64,000 nucleotides of DNA from Isoetes taiwanensis (lineage: Eukaryota; Streptophyta; Lycopodiopsida; Isoetales; Isoetaceae). Where the stretch lies: assembly GCA_021234155.1 (NCBI GenBank), contig JAJEKV010000113.1, positions 1,426,001 to 1,490,000 on the forward strand, in the 5' to 3' direction. The translations under genes were made by a program, and so were the position numbers. Below the pieces are notes generated by a model. That model saw only the letters and a list, made by a program, of their open reading frames with translations. It was not told the origin of the DNA and made no database searches. This document shows, one piece after another, positions 44,704 through 57,460 of the stretch. Numbering within the stretch: the stretch's first letter is position 1; each line of letters begins with the position of its first letter.

Positions 44704-46441
44704 TTATGTACCCTCATACAATGATATAGCATGGAGGTTGCTCATGGCCTTGTCCATCTCCCTTCTTGGGATCTTGTGTGTTGTCCTTTGCAACGTGAGA
44801 ACTTGGATATGACCATACCACACACTCCACCAATTCCTCCTTTGAGGGTCGAAGATAATTTGCCCTCCACTTCTTCCCCCCAGCCATGTATTGCTCCTTC
44901 AAGTTGCCCTTCTTGTGTCTCCCAATGGGCTCCCAATATTGAATTTGGAATCCGTGATCTAACCCTCTCCATCAGGCATAGTGGTGGTTACATCCCAGAG
45001 TGCCACCCCTAACCATATTGGACAGTCCTCATCATCGCCTTACTAGCACAAAAAGTATCCTTCCTTGATGTCCTCAAAGGGATCCCACTCAGGAAGATCA
45101 AACCACTTCGGCTTTGAGGCCTTACTCCCACAAACCACTTGGAACCCTTGTTGGGACCCAAGTGAGCATTCTTAGACGTGCTTGCACCTTGAGAACCCCT
45201 CCCATCTTGACTCGGGTAAGAACCCGCCTCTTAGCTCCCTCCCCACATGGTCGCTCGCTTCTTAAGCATGTCACAACTTTCTCCCAAGACTTGATTAGGG
45301 AGTCCATTTGATTTTTCTTAAGAGTGGAGGTGTGCTTTCCATTTCAACATCATCCCAAAGCGTTATGTAATCCTTGATGCCCTTCACCGCTTGGCTAGAG
45401 TCTTTGATCGCCTTTGAAGGGAGGTAGTGGTTTTTGGCTGCCTTTAGAATGAGAACTTCACCAAAGAAGCACCCTTTGCCACAACTTCGATACCTTGTAC
45501 AGCATCCACAACTTGTCACCTGGTCTCCACTTTATATTGCATGATTGGTATTCCATCCCTAACCCAAAACTTGAACCGAAGTGGCTTTGTGTGTCCTCCG
45601 GCAACTGGTCCTACCATCTAGCAAGTATCCTTCTACAAATGATTTCCAATCTGCAACCTCATCCATCAAGAAAGCCATTGGGTTGGGGTCAATGCAGCTC
45701 TCAAACACATCCATTAGTTCGGGGAGAGTGGTCACGTTTTCTCTCTTGAGCTTGGTGGAGAAAGTTCCAAAGAATCCATCTATATCATCATGCGTATGCC
45801 CAACCATCATGAATCCCACTTTCACAACTTTGAATACTCCCACTGGCCAAGTATGACATAGCCCCAAACATCCATCTATTCTTGTTTTTTTCCAACAGTT
45901 GTCCAACTGAACACATAGCTCCTCGTGCAAAGGATTTCTCAAGTAAGGGGAAATCATCCCAAGTCCTCCTTGATTCACTAGACACCTTGGATGTGAGCTT
46001 TTTTATCTGCCTTTGGTAACAAAGCGGTTGATCATCCATCAAAGCCTCAAAAATGAGTCCCACTTTAATTAAATACGACTTTACTTGCTTTCTGTTTACC
46101 ATTTCAAGCTTTTCAAAAAAGAACGAATCTTAAATGCAAGAACAGATGTCGTCCATGTCCTCATTATATTCTTGTGTCAACTTGACATTTTGGGTTGTTA
46201 TTTGCTCCTCTTGATTCCTCGCTAGGATTGTTTGTAACCCCTTTTGGTAAGAACTCCTCTCATCCCTCGCCATAGAAGCTCCTTTTTGTCCATATCCACT
46301 GTTATGCTTAGGATCCATGGCGGGAATGTTGCTCAGCCGCCTCTTTCATAGATACACGCGCAAACTCTCTTCTAAGTGCTTCGCCTCAAGCCTTTCTTCT
46401 TCACTACCGGATGTTTCCCATCCGTCAGAGTCAAACCCCAT
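44704..46441 (-). pseudogene. DUF7869-type protein gene, copy 2
   Basis: Second copy of 10,446-12,196. The core VKVGFMMVGHTHDDIDGFFG is intact at about 45,840-45,770. The QLDNCW block is readable at about 45,910. Most other parts carry extra frame breaks relative to copy 1, concentrated at CAG/CTG sites (for example 44,870-45,010 and 45,400-45,600). Confidence 0.6.
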
Positions 46442-47159
46442 ATTTGTGTTTGTGAGCTGGAAAAAATCTTTACCTGGAGCTACCTAAAGATTTTATTCCA
46501 AATTCTGCCTCTAGCCTTAACTTCGTGGCATTATTACCATCGCTTCCATACATGGCATAAAATCCATTTGAATTTTGGAACCTAAATACAACTTTATTTG
46601 TAACTTCCAAATTTACCAGTAGTCCATGGTTTAAGATTCACTGACTAGGCTCTCCTACACTTTGATATATGAAATACCTTTGATGTTTAAGTTCCCTTAA
46701 GCTAGATTTAGCTACCACCTCCTATTTGCTTGAGTTACTTGAGGATAAGAGGAAAAACCCTGACCATGTCTATACTGGCTTATAAGGTAATTTCCCTTAA
46801 TGGGGTCACTCTATCAGATATTATGCCACCTCCTAAGCTTGTAGGTTGCAAAGATGATATCACTATCTTATAATTATTTTTTATAACAATTCTCGCACCA
46901 TTGGTCCAAATACTGTTTCTAGAGGAATCTCCTACAAATTAGAGGAGTAAAATTTACAGCACTTATGTTTAGTACATAAACATTCTCTAATATTTAAATA
47001 AAAAAACCCTACCTCCTACCGTGGGAGTTGGTTTAACACACCTATTCACTTATGTGTCCGTGATTATGGGGATTGCTTACCCCCACTACCACAGTAGGGG
47101 TTAAAGCCAATCCCATTATTTGAAACATAAAAAAGCAATTAGATAAGACTTTACCGTAG

Positions 47160-49441
47160 ACGGGCTTTGACTTTAAAAGTTGCTCCAAAGATTTCCTTGT
47201 CATATGGCAAACCCGGGAACACGTTTTTTTGCACATATTGCATTCTCTATATTGATACCATTATCGGCAAAAGCCATTGTCAGAAATTGTTGAACAATTG
47301 CCCCTCATGTCTTTGGTCGCATCATTCGACCGGAGTTTATGTACATATATGGCAAGATCTCGAGAAACTATAACGCTTCGGCCTCGAAAAGTATGGCCTA
47401 CAACTAATCGCATGTACATATTTGAAGACCTTGAAAGGAAGACATTCTCTTATCGAACTTAATAGTTCTGAAGATTCCATTTGCCCCCGCGCCATAATTT
47501 CAAGACCGATATTCGTGAAATTACCTTTAACTCCAAAAGCAGCAGTAGGGTCTTTTTCAAGGGCTATTATTGTTTCTTCCTTTATTCCCAGAAATTCCAT
47601 GTCATATATACAGGAGTCTCCACTATATTCCGGGAATGTAGGGCCTAAGAAGTTTTTATGTCCCTAAAATTTAAGGCCAACAGGTCATCCATATACCTAA
47701 AAGTGGATTTGAACTTTTCGATCATTATACCTCCCTTGAGACGCCAGATCTTTTATAAACTTGGCCTCAACCATGCAAGATAAAAATTGCACCAAAGATG
47801 GGGCCGCATGCAAAGCCCATAGGGATACCGCAAGTCCGCACCCATGTTTTTGTTCCTTTTCATAATGAAGCAGCTTGGTAATTAGCCATATGTTAGCTTG
47901 ATACACACTTCCTTGTTCATTAGAGACCAACATTTGCCCTTAGGGGTCAATTTTAGACCATTTTGTCGCTCTTCTCCCACTTTCTTAATCCATAACACAT
48001 TGTTATAATGCTTCTTCCTCATGTATTTCCAAGTGGCCTCTATAACTTTGGTAATGACCTGGCATTCCCCTCGATTCCCCGGCCGGAGGAATACTTTCGT
48101 AGCATTTAGTGATATCAGCAAAACAAAGATGTCCGTGGATTTTTGCGTAGATTAAGCACAACATCATAAATGCATCAGATCATCCGCTTAGGGTTAATCT
48201 TGCCGGGAATAAATTACAGAACTTTTCACAAATGTCCCTAGCACATATTTCTATGATCATGTTAAGAACTGCTGTTATGGCATTAGCAAACGATGTATAC
48301 AATGTTACATGAGCATTTGTAATCCAAAGGATATTCATGTTTGTGAGCTTTGTAGATGCCTCAATAAATAAGGTAATCTCTCACCGCTACAATCGCTGTA
48401 GGGTAGAATATTATTCATTTCGTTTTGACCTTCCAAATAATGGCTATTTGATCTGCCACTTCATTTCTCTAAAATCTTTGCTTTTCACCATATCGGTCAT
48501 TTCTCTCATATGTTTTGGACATATGAAGGCCTGATTATTGAGGCCTTATCAATACCCCGCCACGCATAAGTATTTGTTCACCCATTCGATGTCACCACCA
48601 CCCCAAGCATCATTGAGGGGAATTTTCTCGTCCTCGCCACTTTGAAGGCTTTTTAATATCATAAATGGCATTTTGGATAACTAATCCCTTTAACCTTTTC
48701 TTTATCCCCATCATCGCCGTATATGATTCAATCCATGTTGGAACATTTTCCGTAATACTTTGTTTTTCACAATTTCCATCCGTTGTAATGATATGTCCAA
48801 TGGACTTGTATATGAACTTTGCATATGGGGAATGGAGCAGGGGCATATGTCATTGTCATCCCTGCGGCAAAAACATGGAAAGGTTTATAACACGATCTCT
48901 TAAGTTCTCTCAGATACCTCCATGCAAACATAATATCTACCATTAGGTTTTCTCCAATCTCACCTAGTATTTCCGGCTATGGCCCATTGATATATTCTAG
49001 GATACAAATTTTGTCCAAGATCTTGATATGAACGACATAGCACTATTTTTTTTTTTCTCGCTTGACCAAACCGCCTCCCGCATGAATTCTCCCCAAGACA
49101 TCCTTTCTCTAATTTTTTGTATTCTCAGAAAAGAAGGGGGATTACAATACTACCATTAGTTAGTGTAAAACTCTAAAATAATGAGCTATATTTTGGTTGA
49201 TCGAATGTTTTATGTATATTCCATCAATACCATCATCCGCATATCCTGAAGTTTTGGTCGACTACTCTAAGGGAAACTCATAAATAAATAATGAGACCCC
49301 TCACAGATTTCTTCATCAAGTATTTAGTTTAGTCAACTATATATATTTAATACATATCTAACTTACATGTTTATGACATTTAACCCATAAATGCATATCA
49401 TAATGCCCCAAGGAAATTAATGAAAATACCTTATTTGTCAT
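47160..49441 (-). pseudogene. reverse transcriptase gene with one intron, copy 2
   Basis: Second copy of 12,912-15,194, with the ATG exon, GT-AG intron and large exon. Motifs B and C lie near 47,830-47,800 and 47,700-47,680 but are damaged (the YMDD region has lost bases). The ADITKCYESI region (about 48,120-48,090) is altered too. The 11-bp loss near 47,965 is shared with copy 1. Confidence 0.65.
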
Positions 49442-49690
49442 ACTTTAGTTGTTGTATTGTATTTCCCATGATCATTTGTCCACCGGTATTGTCTCCCTTT
49501 GTAACAGAGTGGCTAAGGTACCCTGCGTTTGCAACCCTCTATAATCGATGCAACTCTCCATTGAAGAATACCCCAATTCTAAAGAAAATCCACAACCTTG
49601 GATCAAGGTTACTCCAATTCTCCAATGGTTCTCTAGGAAAACCCTTCTCTACAACTAGCCAATATATTATATATTGATAATATATTATCA

Positions 49691-51420
49691 CTAGAAAAAG
49701 TGCCCAGCGTTGCTGGGCTTTTCGTCAGGCATGAGTTTAGAAAACTAATACAGATGGTGGATTGAAGTTGAGACGTTTAGTTCTTGGTTTGCATTGAATG
49801 AGTGAACGTTAATGATGGAACCGTAAGAGAATTTGTGCATGTGTTGCCAATATTAGTGCCATATGACGGGAAAATATGTTGCATTGCATTGTGTAAACCA
49901 CCATCATGTCAAAATTTTAGTTATTACTTTGTTCTTATGTTTGTTCAAAAATGCATGTAAACATACCATACTACATTGCAAATATATCGGTATTGTGGCC
50001 AAAGCCACCATGATGTCAAATTTCTAGGTTATTACTTTGCGTTCTTATGCTCAACCTTAGAGATGCTTTGATAGATTGTGCAGAGTTAGAGGTTTCCTTG
50101 ACTAATATATTACTTATTTTTTATACATGTTTATAAGGGAATTAAGAATACAAGGTCCATTTAAGGTTCATAATCAGAGCAAGGTGACTTTATCAGGGCT
50201 TTTTGCTGCTAGGTTCATGACTTGTACAATTTCAAGGCTTGTAAAACTTTGTCGTTGTATAATCTAGAGTTCTTCATTTCTTGTCATTTTTATGGCATGC
50301 TCTTGATTTCAAGCATGATTGCAATTATGAGCTGAAAGCTTACTGGGCCTTCTCAAAGGCATGAAAATCTGCAATGAACAGATGGTTTATCAATCGGCAA
50401 GGAGCTAGCACCCAAAAGTAGCATGGATCCACAGAAAGAGTTTATACCAGAAAGTACAGGAATCATAACAACGAATTTTTTTCCTTTGAATTTATAATAA
50501 ATATGTTCAGCATAACAGATGCAGCAATACTGTGACTCAAAATCTTTTAAGGGATTCCTTCATACAGACTCAATAAGTGCTCAAGGTCACCAATTGAACT
50601 TGGAACTGGTCCAGTAAGATTGTTTTGTTAAATAAATCAATCAAAATGCAAGACCCATGTATTAGAGAACCGAAATCTAAATTTAATAAATTATAAACAA
50701 ATTCCATAAGCCATACAAATGCCCGTATGTGTGATGTGTCCAAGTTTTGGCAGAAATGGTTTTGAAATGATTAGCCGACAGTGTTACTAAAAAGCAATAC
50801 AACTTCGGGCTAACTCTCTTTACAAGCATCATGCCAACACAATGCAACATCTTCTAACGCCAACTCGCCTTTGATTCAATGTTCCAATCTATAAATATTA
50901 TACTCTAAAAAAATTCTCTAACGCCAATATTGACAACATTTCTTAAGAAATGGAACTCTTCGGAATGCTTTTTCCAGGTACTCACAAATAAGATAGGAGA
51001 CCAAGCTTCTGTAATTTATGAGAAATGCTACCGTTAAGATTATTTCCATGCACATTTTTGCAATATAAAGTTATCTACATTAAGACAACAAAAAGCCTAA
51101 CAATATCTGCAAATAGACCAACAGACAAATTACTTACAAGTAATTTAATGAGGAGCAGAGACTTATAGTCTCTGGAATATGACCATGCAAATAACTGTTG
51201 GAGAGATCCATGCAGATATAGCAATAGCATTATACAAAGGCATGTTCAAAAGATATGGACCGCAGTAAATGCAAAAGACTGCAACTCACAACTGAAAGAG
51301 TGTTTTTAAGTTATCAAGCTCAGGAGAAATCTGTCCAGTGTGATTGTTATTCAACTGGTGTTAGCCTAAAACCTGGAATTTTAGCCTAACCTCAAAGGAA
51401 GTACAAAGAAAACTGGTCAG
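49691..51420 (-). mobile_element. Helitron, 3' part, copy 2, longer
   Basis: The terminal CTAG is at 49,691-49,694, with the same GCCCAGC/GCTGGGC hairpin at 49,702-49,718. It matches copy 1 up to 51,111 and then continues with further ERECTA-like exons that copy 1 lacks. The 5' end is not located; 51,420 is simply the last point with recognisable captured sequence. Confidence 0.7.
50555..51357 (-). pseudogene. ERECTA-family LRR exons captured in the Helitron, copy 2
   Basis: On the minus strand, in transcription order: QLNNNHTGQISPELDNLKTL (51,357-51,298), MDLSNSYLHGHIPETISLC (51,211-51,143), VHGNNLNGSISHKL (about 51,054-50,982), the corrupted NLSANHF exon (about 50,790-50,730), and NNLTGPVPSSIGDLEH (about 50,640-50,560). 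These are five consecutive LRRs in the order found in ERECTA receptor kinases, separated by introns. Ligand-binding N-terminal repeats, membrane span and kinase are absent. Confidence 0.8.
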
Positions 51421-54400
51421 GACCTCCAGATCACTTAGGGTGATCAATCCTCAATCATATAAGCAAAAGAACTCAATTTGAAATGCTAGATTTTTCCAAA
51501 TCACTACAATCCCCGAAGCGTAAAAGACCGCCGAGCCAAAATCAATCCAAAGAATCACACTTTTAAAGATTTTGAGTTTGATTTTTATATGGTTCACAAA
51601 CAAAAGCAGGGAAGCTACCGGTGAAAGTCCGCCTTGATTTGGATAAAGGAAGACCAAGAAAATCAATGTCAAAAGCTCGACCAAAAGTGGTCAATGCCAA
51701 AAAACAGAGAACCAAAATTTTGCGATGGAGTTTGGTGACGAATTTTGAGTTGGGATTTGTGCGCAGATGCCAAAATGAACCCTAGATCACGCATAAGGTT
51801 TAATTGATAAGCAAACACTATGATTTTTCCGAGATAGACCACAGACTCAATTCCTCCACAAATCAGAACGCTTGTGGAAAAGCTACTTTTCCTTTGTCTT
51901 TTGCATATAAACACTACTCAAGTCTATTTAAGGATGAGAAATGACTATTAAATTTGGTTCATCTTGAAATATCCGATTTCTATTGGTTTTGACAGTGCAG
52001 TAATAGATTTGTAATATGAGAAAATGCTAACACTATTTTTCCAAAAAGTGCAGAATATGCATTATAACCGTAGAGATATCACGAGTTCCCGGGTTCCAAG
52101 AATAATTCCCAAAAATAATGCCTCGAGAATAAATCTCAAGGCACTTGTGAGCTTCTAAAAATCCAAAATCATCAAAAGAAGAAAAATAAGAAGATAATTT
52201 GAGTTGTAGTAGAAGTTTTGATGTCGGGTCGGTCCACAACAAATGGTCGGTCTTCAAACACAATGCAGCGAATCTTCAATCTCGAGCAGAATTAATGAAT
52301 TTGAGTAGAACATCATGAAAATATCAAGAATATAGAATGCTCGCATCACGGAGGTATATCTCCTCGGGGTCATTAAATGATCCGCATTCTTGGATTAAAA
52401 TCCGCCCTTCCCAAAACCAAATCGGAGTGATTTCCTAAAATTTGAGCAAGTTTCTATAGATCAAGTGCCACGAGAGTTCCGTGGTTTCGAAAAGGTCTAG
52501 GAGGATGAATCGAAAAAAAGGGCTGGATTCAATCGATTTGGGCACCAATCAGCCGATGAAGGTGTTCCAAGTTTAGGGTTTTGCAAGGCTCGATATATCC
52601 TGTGCCTAAATAGTTCGAAGATAAGGATATAAATTGAAAAGTCCGAAGTCAAAATTTATTGAATTTGGCGCGGCTAATGCCTTGTGCCAATTTCGAGGCC
52701 CCGCCTCACGCTTAACGGGACCAATGGGGGTCGAGGTGGAATTTAGTGATAGGGTAGATATAGGCTAGAATAGGTTTTTATTTTTTATTTTCTCCTGCAC
52801 GATCCCAAGAAATAAATTTTGAGAGGCTTCCAAGGTCTTTTTTGATTTTAAAACCAATTTAGCTCATTTTGGTCAAGCTTCAAATGAGGGTTTCAACTCA
52901 AACCGAAATACTCGAAATTTTTTGGCCCTTTGACCTTTGGTCAATGGATTTTCAAACTTGAAATGGTGGAAAAAACATAAAACAAATGGAAAAATGGTGG
53001 AAAAAGCTATGGTGGGATTTAGAAGGATGAGATGATGGTAAAAATCAAACTCCATTGCTCTTGAGGTTTTTTATGATCTTTTGAGAGCAATTTACAAGTG
53101 ATGGTGAGGCCAATAAAAATATAGGTAGTGAAGTAATGGAAGAGGGTATGAAAAGGTGGAAGTGAGGTATGGAAAGGTGGAATAGATGAAGGATGGAAAC
53201 CCCTGTAGCACATGATCTTATCTCAAAAGCTCAAATCATACCTTATGATGAACATAGTTTTGCTCAAGGCCTAAGGGTCTTCCAATCTTCTAAAAAAAAT
53301 CTTCCAAACTTCAAGGCCAATATAAGAGCAAATATCAATTCCCAAGTGACCATCTTCATAAGTGTGACTCCTAAACCATTGGTGCAACTCAATTAAGCTC
53401 CATATAAATGAATTTGAGCAAAATGCTTTGTAGCTCCTTGTATAACTTGCTATATCCTTTGCCTGGTCTTCAAGAAATAAAAATGTAACTTAGAAAAACT
53501 TCCTCAAAGGAAAGAATTAGGCTATATAAGCAAGATCCCCAGGGTCTTCCAATCTTGGGCAAATTTCTTCCAAACTCTAGCAGGATCAAAATAGCACTAA
53601 CTCTTACCCCATGAGTGATAGGAAATAACTTAAGATGGAACCTCAAAAGCTAACCACATGTCTTCCAAACTTCAACAAATATCTTCCAATCTTGAAACTC
53701 TAAGTATCATGTTGGTCCATGTTGCCCAAAAAGGGGCAACAACTGGCTGTCCAAGATAGAAAACCAGTCAGTAACCAAGCACCTACTGGTATCTTACAAC
53801 TTTGGAAAATTGAGCTTACAAATAACAGAGCCTTGTCATATTTCCAAGTTCTAATCCGCTAAGCATGTTACAATGGAGATATCTGTATAAATTTGCATGG
53901 TCTAAGCCCAAAATAATCCTATTTGCCAACCTAAAACTGAGATGTTAATCGCACAAAGGAAGAACGGAAGAAATAGTAGACAAAAAGGAAGAAATAGCAG
54001 ACAAATATAAGATCTTGGTGTATGCCGGAAGATTCAGAGGAAGTCCTTACCATCGCCATGTTGTCCTTCCAGTACCAATCTGATGCATCCACCGATATGA
54101 TGGGGAACATCGTCAGCCTAATTTCCACCGGAGTTCGTTTCTTCTCCTCCAAAATATGGCTAGATCAACACATGCCCTTTTATTAAAATCGGGCTTCGAT
54201 CTTCCTCCCTCCCGCTTTCTGATCCTACAAAATGCACTATATTTCCTCCCCGTCCCCCATTAGAAGACACATCGACAGATCTGCATTTTCCGCGAGTCTA
54301 TCGTTTCTTTCGCCCAGTTTAAAACTCTAAAATTGTCCTCATGCGCGCCGAATACCGTTTCTCTTCGACACTTTTCTATAATCCATCAAAACCACAACAC

Positions 54401-54750
54401 AACGCCTTTCTCGACTAGCCTTCCGCGGAGGAAAATGCTTGGAAGAAGAAGAAGGGGTCGAGCCGCCTCCATAGCCGCCCGCTTGAAGGAATGGGGGTTT
54501 GGATGACCGAGAGTTTACAGGCAGCAGCCAGTTTTGAGCAATCACCAGCATATGCTAGGCATATGCCGGCATATACTTGAATATGCCCACATACCCACAT
54601 AAACGAGGGTTTGCCCCCCTAGGGGCAACCCAAAAATACCGTATTCGATTTGATTTCCAGCCATTGCGTAACCAAATATTCGTAACCAATGGTTATACAA
54701 AATAAGGAACATTAACTTACACTGCAACCCCCTAGATCTGTCACATAAAT
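51421..54750. other. no recognisable gene
   Basis: AT-rich sequence. Short frames (up to about 80 codons) have no family resemblance. The words CTTCCAAACTTCAA and CTTCCAATCTT recur at about 53,280-53,315, 53,548-53,575 and 53,660-53,695. A short CATATGCxxGCATAT cluster lies at 54,545-54,590. Confidence 0.5.
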
Positions 54751-54759
54751 GCGCCCCCG

Positions 54760-54783
54760 TGCGCGCGCACACACACACACACA
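54760..54783. repeat. GC/CA dinucleotide microsatellite
   Basis: GTGCGCGCG followed by (CA)7-8. Confidence 0.8.
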
Positions 54784-54950
54784 GATGGCTTCATCATTTG
54801 GACAAGCGGTGCCTTTCTCGACTCGCACTTTATCCGCTCCATATATCGTCTCCTCTTAGCTTCACGATCTTTCCCATTGTCAAATGGATGGCAATTACAT
54901 ATCCCAGAACCCATGTTGGCTCGTACATATGGCGCTGGCTTTAGGATAAG

Positions 54951-55573
54951 TTGCTCCATCCTAAAGTTTCTATATTTTGGTTGCAAGTATTACATAGATG
55001 TTTGTGTATAAATGCCTTGCGGCATCATTATGACCTTCGCATCTCTGCACTATGGCCAGTTTGCCTTTCAGATGTCGAAACACTTGAGCATTGCGTCTTT
55101 TCTTGTCCAAAAGTTCAACCAGCATGGTCCTGTCTCCAAGATTTATTGAACAGTACACGGAATAGCCAGTTTGTTCTCCTGACATCCTATCCAGGTGCAT
55201 GGACCCCAACTAACTAGATGGCATTTCATCTAGGGTCGGGTTGATTATTGTGGTCAATCTAGGAGCATCATAGACTGCACATTTTCCAAGGCATTTATTC
55301 ACTTGTTCATAGTGTTATTGATGTAGCCCAGGCTAAGAGACTGATGGCTTATAAGTATTCCTCCCTCAGTGAGAGACTGTATCTGGATTCAATATCTTCA
55401 AATTAATTCTTATCATTAGTCTCTTATGCTGGAGTAATACATAGTGCTTTAGGCTCGTGTTTCGAGATCATTTTCTTGTGCTTACACAGCTAGATGAGAT
55501 CTCTACATCTTGTAATCCTTACTATTGATTAATAAACTTTTTCCATCCTTTAAAAAAGAAAAAGAAAAAGAAA
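54951..55573 (+). mobile_element. L1-type LINE 3' fragment (zf-RVT domain and tail)
   Basis: The frame 54,951-55,217 reads HPKVSIFWLQVLHRCL, then SDVETLEHCVFSCPKVQPAW, a typical zinc-binding zf-RVT domain that ends plant L1 ORF2. Downstream are in-frame stops, then TTGATTAATAAACTTTTTCC and an A-rich tail at 55,549-55,573. It is probably 5'-truncated; its left border is not visible. Confidence 0.75.
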
Positions 55574-56334
55574 ATGAGGCTTCTCCATCAGATTGCTTGG
55601 GGGACTTTGGAGGAGGAGGAGCAACTTGTTCAACCCCAAAGAGCATGGAGAAAGACAATGAGTCTGGTCAAGACACCAGTTAGTATGAATAAATAGCTTG
55701 AGTTTCTAGTTAAGACTTAACACTTGTATGAGTGGATGAATAATCAATCTTATATTGATGCTCAATTTGAAGTTATAGATGGATTTATAGTAGTTCATTT
55801 CTGCACCTCTTGTGCTTATGGGATTTGGGGAGTAGAGACTTAAAGTCTAGTGGGAATAGAGATATTTCTAGCTAGAATTCCATAAATCTCCAATAATTGT
55901 AGATTCCTTGTGCTCAGCTAGGTGAGATATCTACATCTTGTGATGCTTAATTTTGATTAATAAACTTTTTGCATCCTTCCAAAAAAAAAAAAAGGAAGGG
56001 GCTTCTCTATCAAATTGCCCCAGATTGTTTTGAGGGACCTTGAAGGAGGAGGAGCAGCTTATTCAACCCCAAAGAGTATGGAGAACTTAAGAGACAATGG
56101 GTCTAGTCAAGACACCAGTTAGTATGAATAGATAGTTTGAGTTTCCAGTGGACTTAACACTTGTGTGAGTAGATGAATAACTAATCTTATATTGATGCTC
56201 AATTTGAAGTTATAGATGATTTATGGTAGTTCCTTGCTGCACCGCATTTGTAGGATAAGGAAGGGTAGAGACCTAAAAGTTAGTAGGAATAGATATTATT
56301 CTAGCTAGAATCCCTAAATCCCCAATAATTGTAG
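55477..56334 (+). repeat. tandem duplication of about 430 bp including an L1 tail
   Basis: Unit 1 is 55,477-55,904 and unit 2 is 55,908-56,334. Each starts with the L1 3' end (CAGCTAG(A/G)TGAGAT...AATAAACTTTTT plus A-run) and continues with the same unrelated 340 bp (AGTATGAATA(A/G)ATAG; ATATTGATGCTCAATTTGAA), ending CCAATAATTGTAG. Similarity is about 80-85 percent by eye. Confidence 0.75.
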
Positions 56335-57239
56335 CCTTGCGTAAGAGCCCAACTGGCTGTGGATGCTATACTGTGATTGAGCACTAGACAACGGACACAA
56401 TAGTGATATGGAGGTAAGGGTCTTGTTATACATGCGCTTAGAGTCGGTCATTGAGTGTGGTCCGGGTATGGATCTGACACCCTCTGGGTCGCAGGAATTG
56501 TTCTAAAAGGATGTTGATCTCGATAGGTATGGTGAGCTCGGCCTATGGATTTTGAGAGGTTAAGTCGGGTACGGACGTATGTCGCCACGATTCTAAAGCC
56601 ATCCAAGGAACTATTGTGGTTCAAGAAGGAACTTGTTCCATTTTTACCTCATCGGTCCTGGGAGATGCAGCCTGGAGTAGGCTCATAGGGTGACTCGATG
56701 AGATTATACTACTCTAGCCGATGTTCTATGCGAGCCGATGCCACGATTCCGCCCATTGTTATTCAGGGACCTTGACCGTCATTCGACTCCCCTTTGAGTT
56801 TGAGCCTGGGATAAGACCCTAATTTATGATGCATTCTATATGTTATGTTGATGTCATATTGATGATGGATGGGCCACCCTTCGTGGTGGCATATTATTTA
56901 TGTGTATTGTTGCTAGTACTAACATGTATATATACCTCCACAGTATAGGATATCCCAGAGAAGGCATGGGACGAATGACACCTCCGTGTCCTTCACTTGG
57001 ACACTTGGCCATCACATGTGGTCCGAGTCAGATGAAAGGCCTTTCCCTGGCAATAGTGCTGCTTGGAAACTGGATTTCATGCATTTATACGATGGGACCA
57101 TCGTATAGGTTCGTAGAGCCTCACACTCAATCACAACATATCATCTATAACCTGGTGGGCTCTATGCACATGCCACATTTATTGGGATTTATGGGATTCG
57201 AGTTAGAAACATCTATAATTCTACTAGCTTTTAAGTCTC

Positions 57240-57460
57240 CACTCTCCCTTATCCTATAAGCACAAGAGGTGCAGCAAAGAACTACCATAAATCTATTCAT
57301 AACTTCAAATTGAGAATGAATATAAGATTAATTATCCATCTAATCAAACAAGAGTCAAACTTAACTAAAACTCAAACTATCTGTTCCTACTAATAAGTGT
57401 CTTGGCTAGATCCGTTATCCTGCAGGTTCTCCATAATTCTCTGTTCCTCCTTCCCCAAAT
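57240..57460 (-). repeat. inverted third copy of the 340-bp unit
   Basis: The reverse complement matches 55,640-55,820: CTTATCCTATAAGCACAAGA, then CTTCAAATTGAG(A/C)AT, and so on. The stretch between the direct and inverted copies (56,335-57,239) has no gene I recognise. Confidence 0.7.

Noticed and set aside
54240-54700. Coding exon in the GC-richer stretch with several minus-strand frames
   Set aside because: The frames overlap, have biased composition and no recognisable domain or splice pattern.
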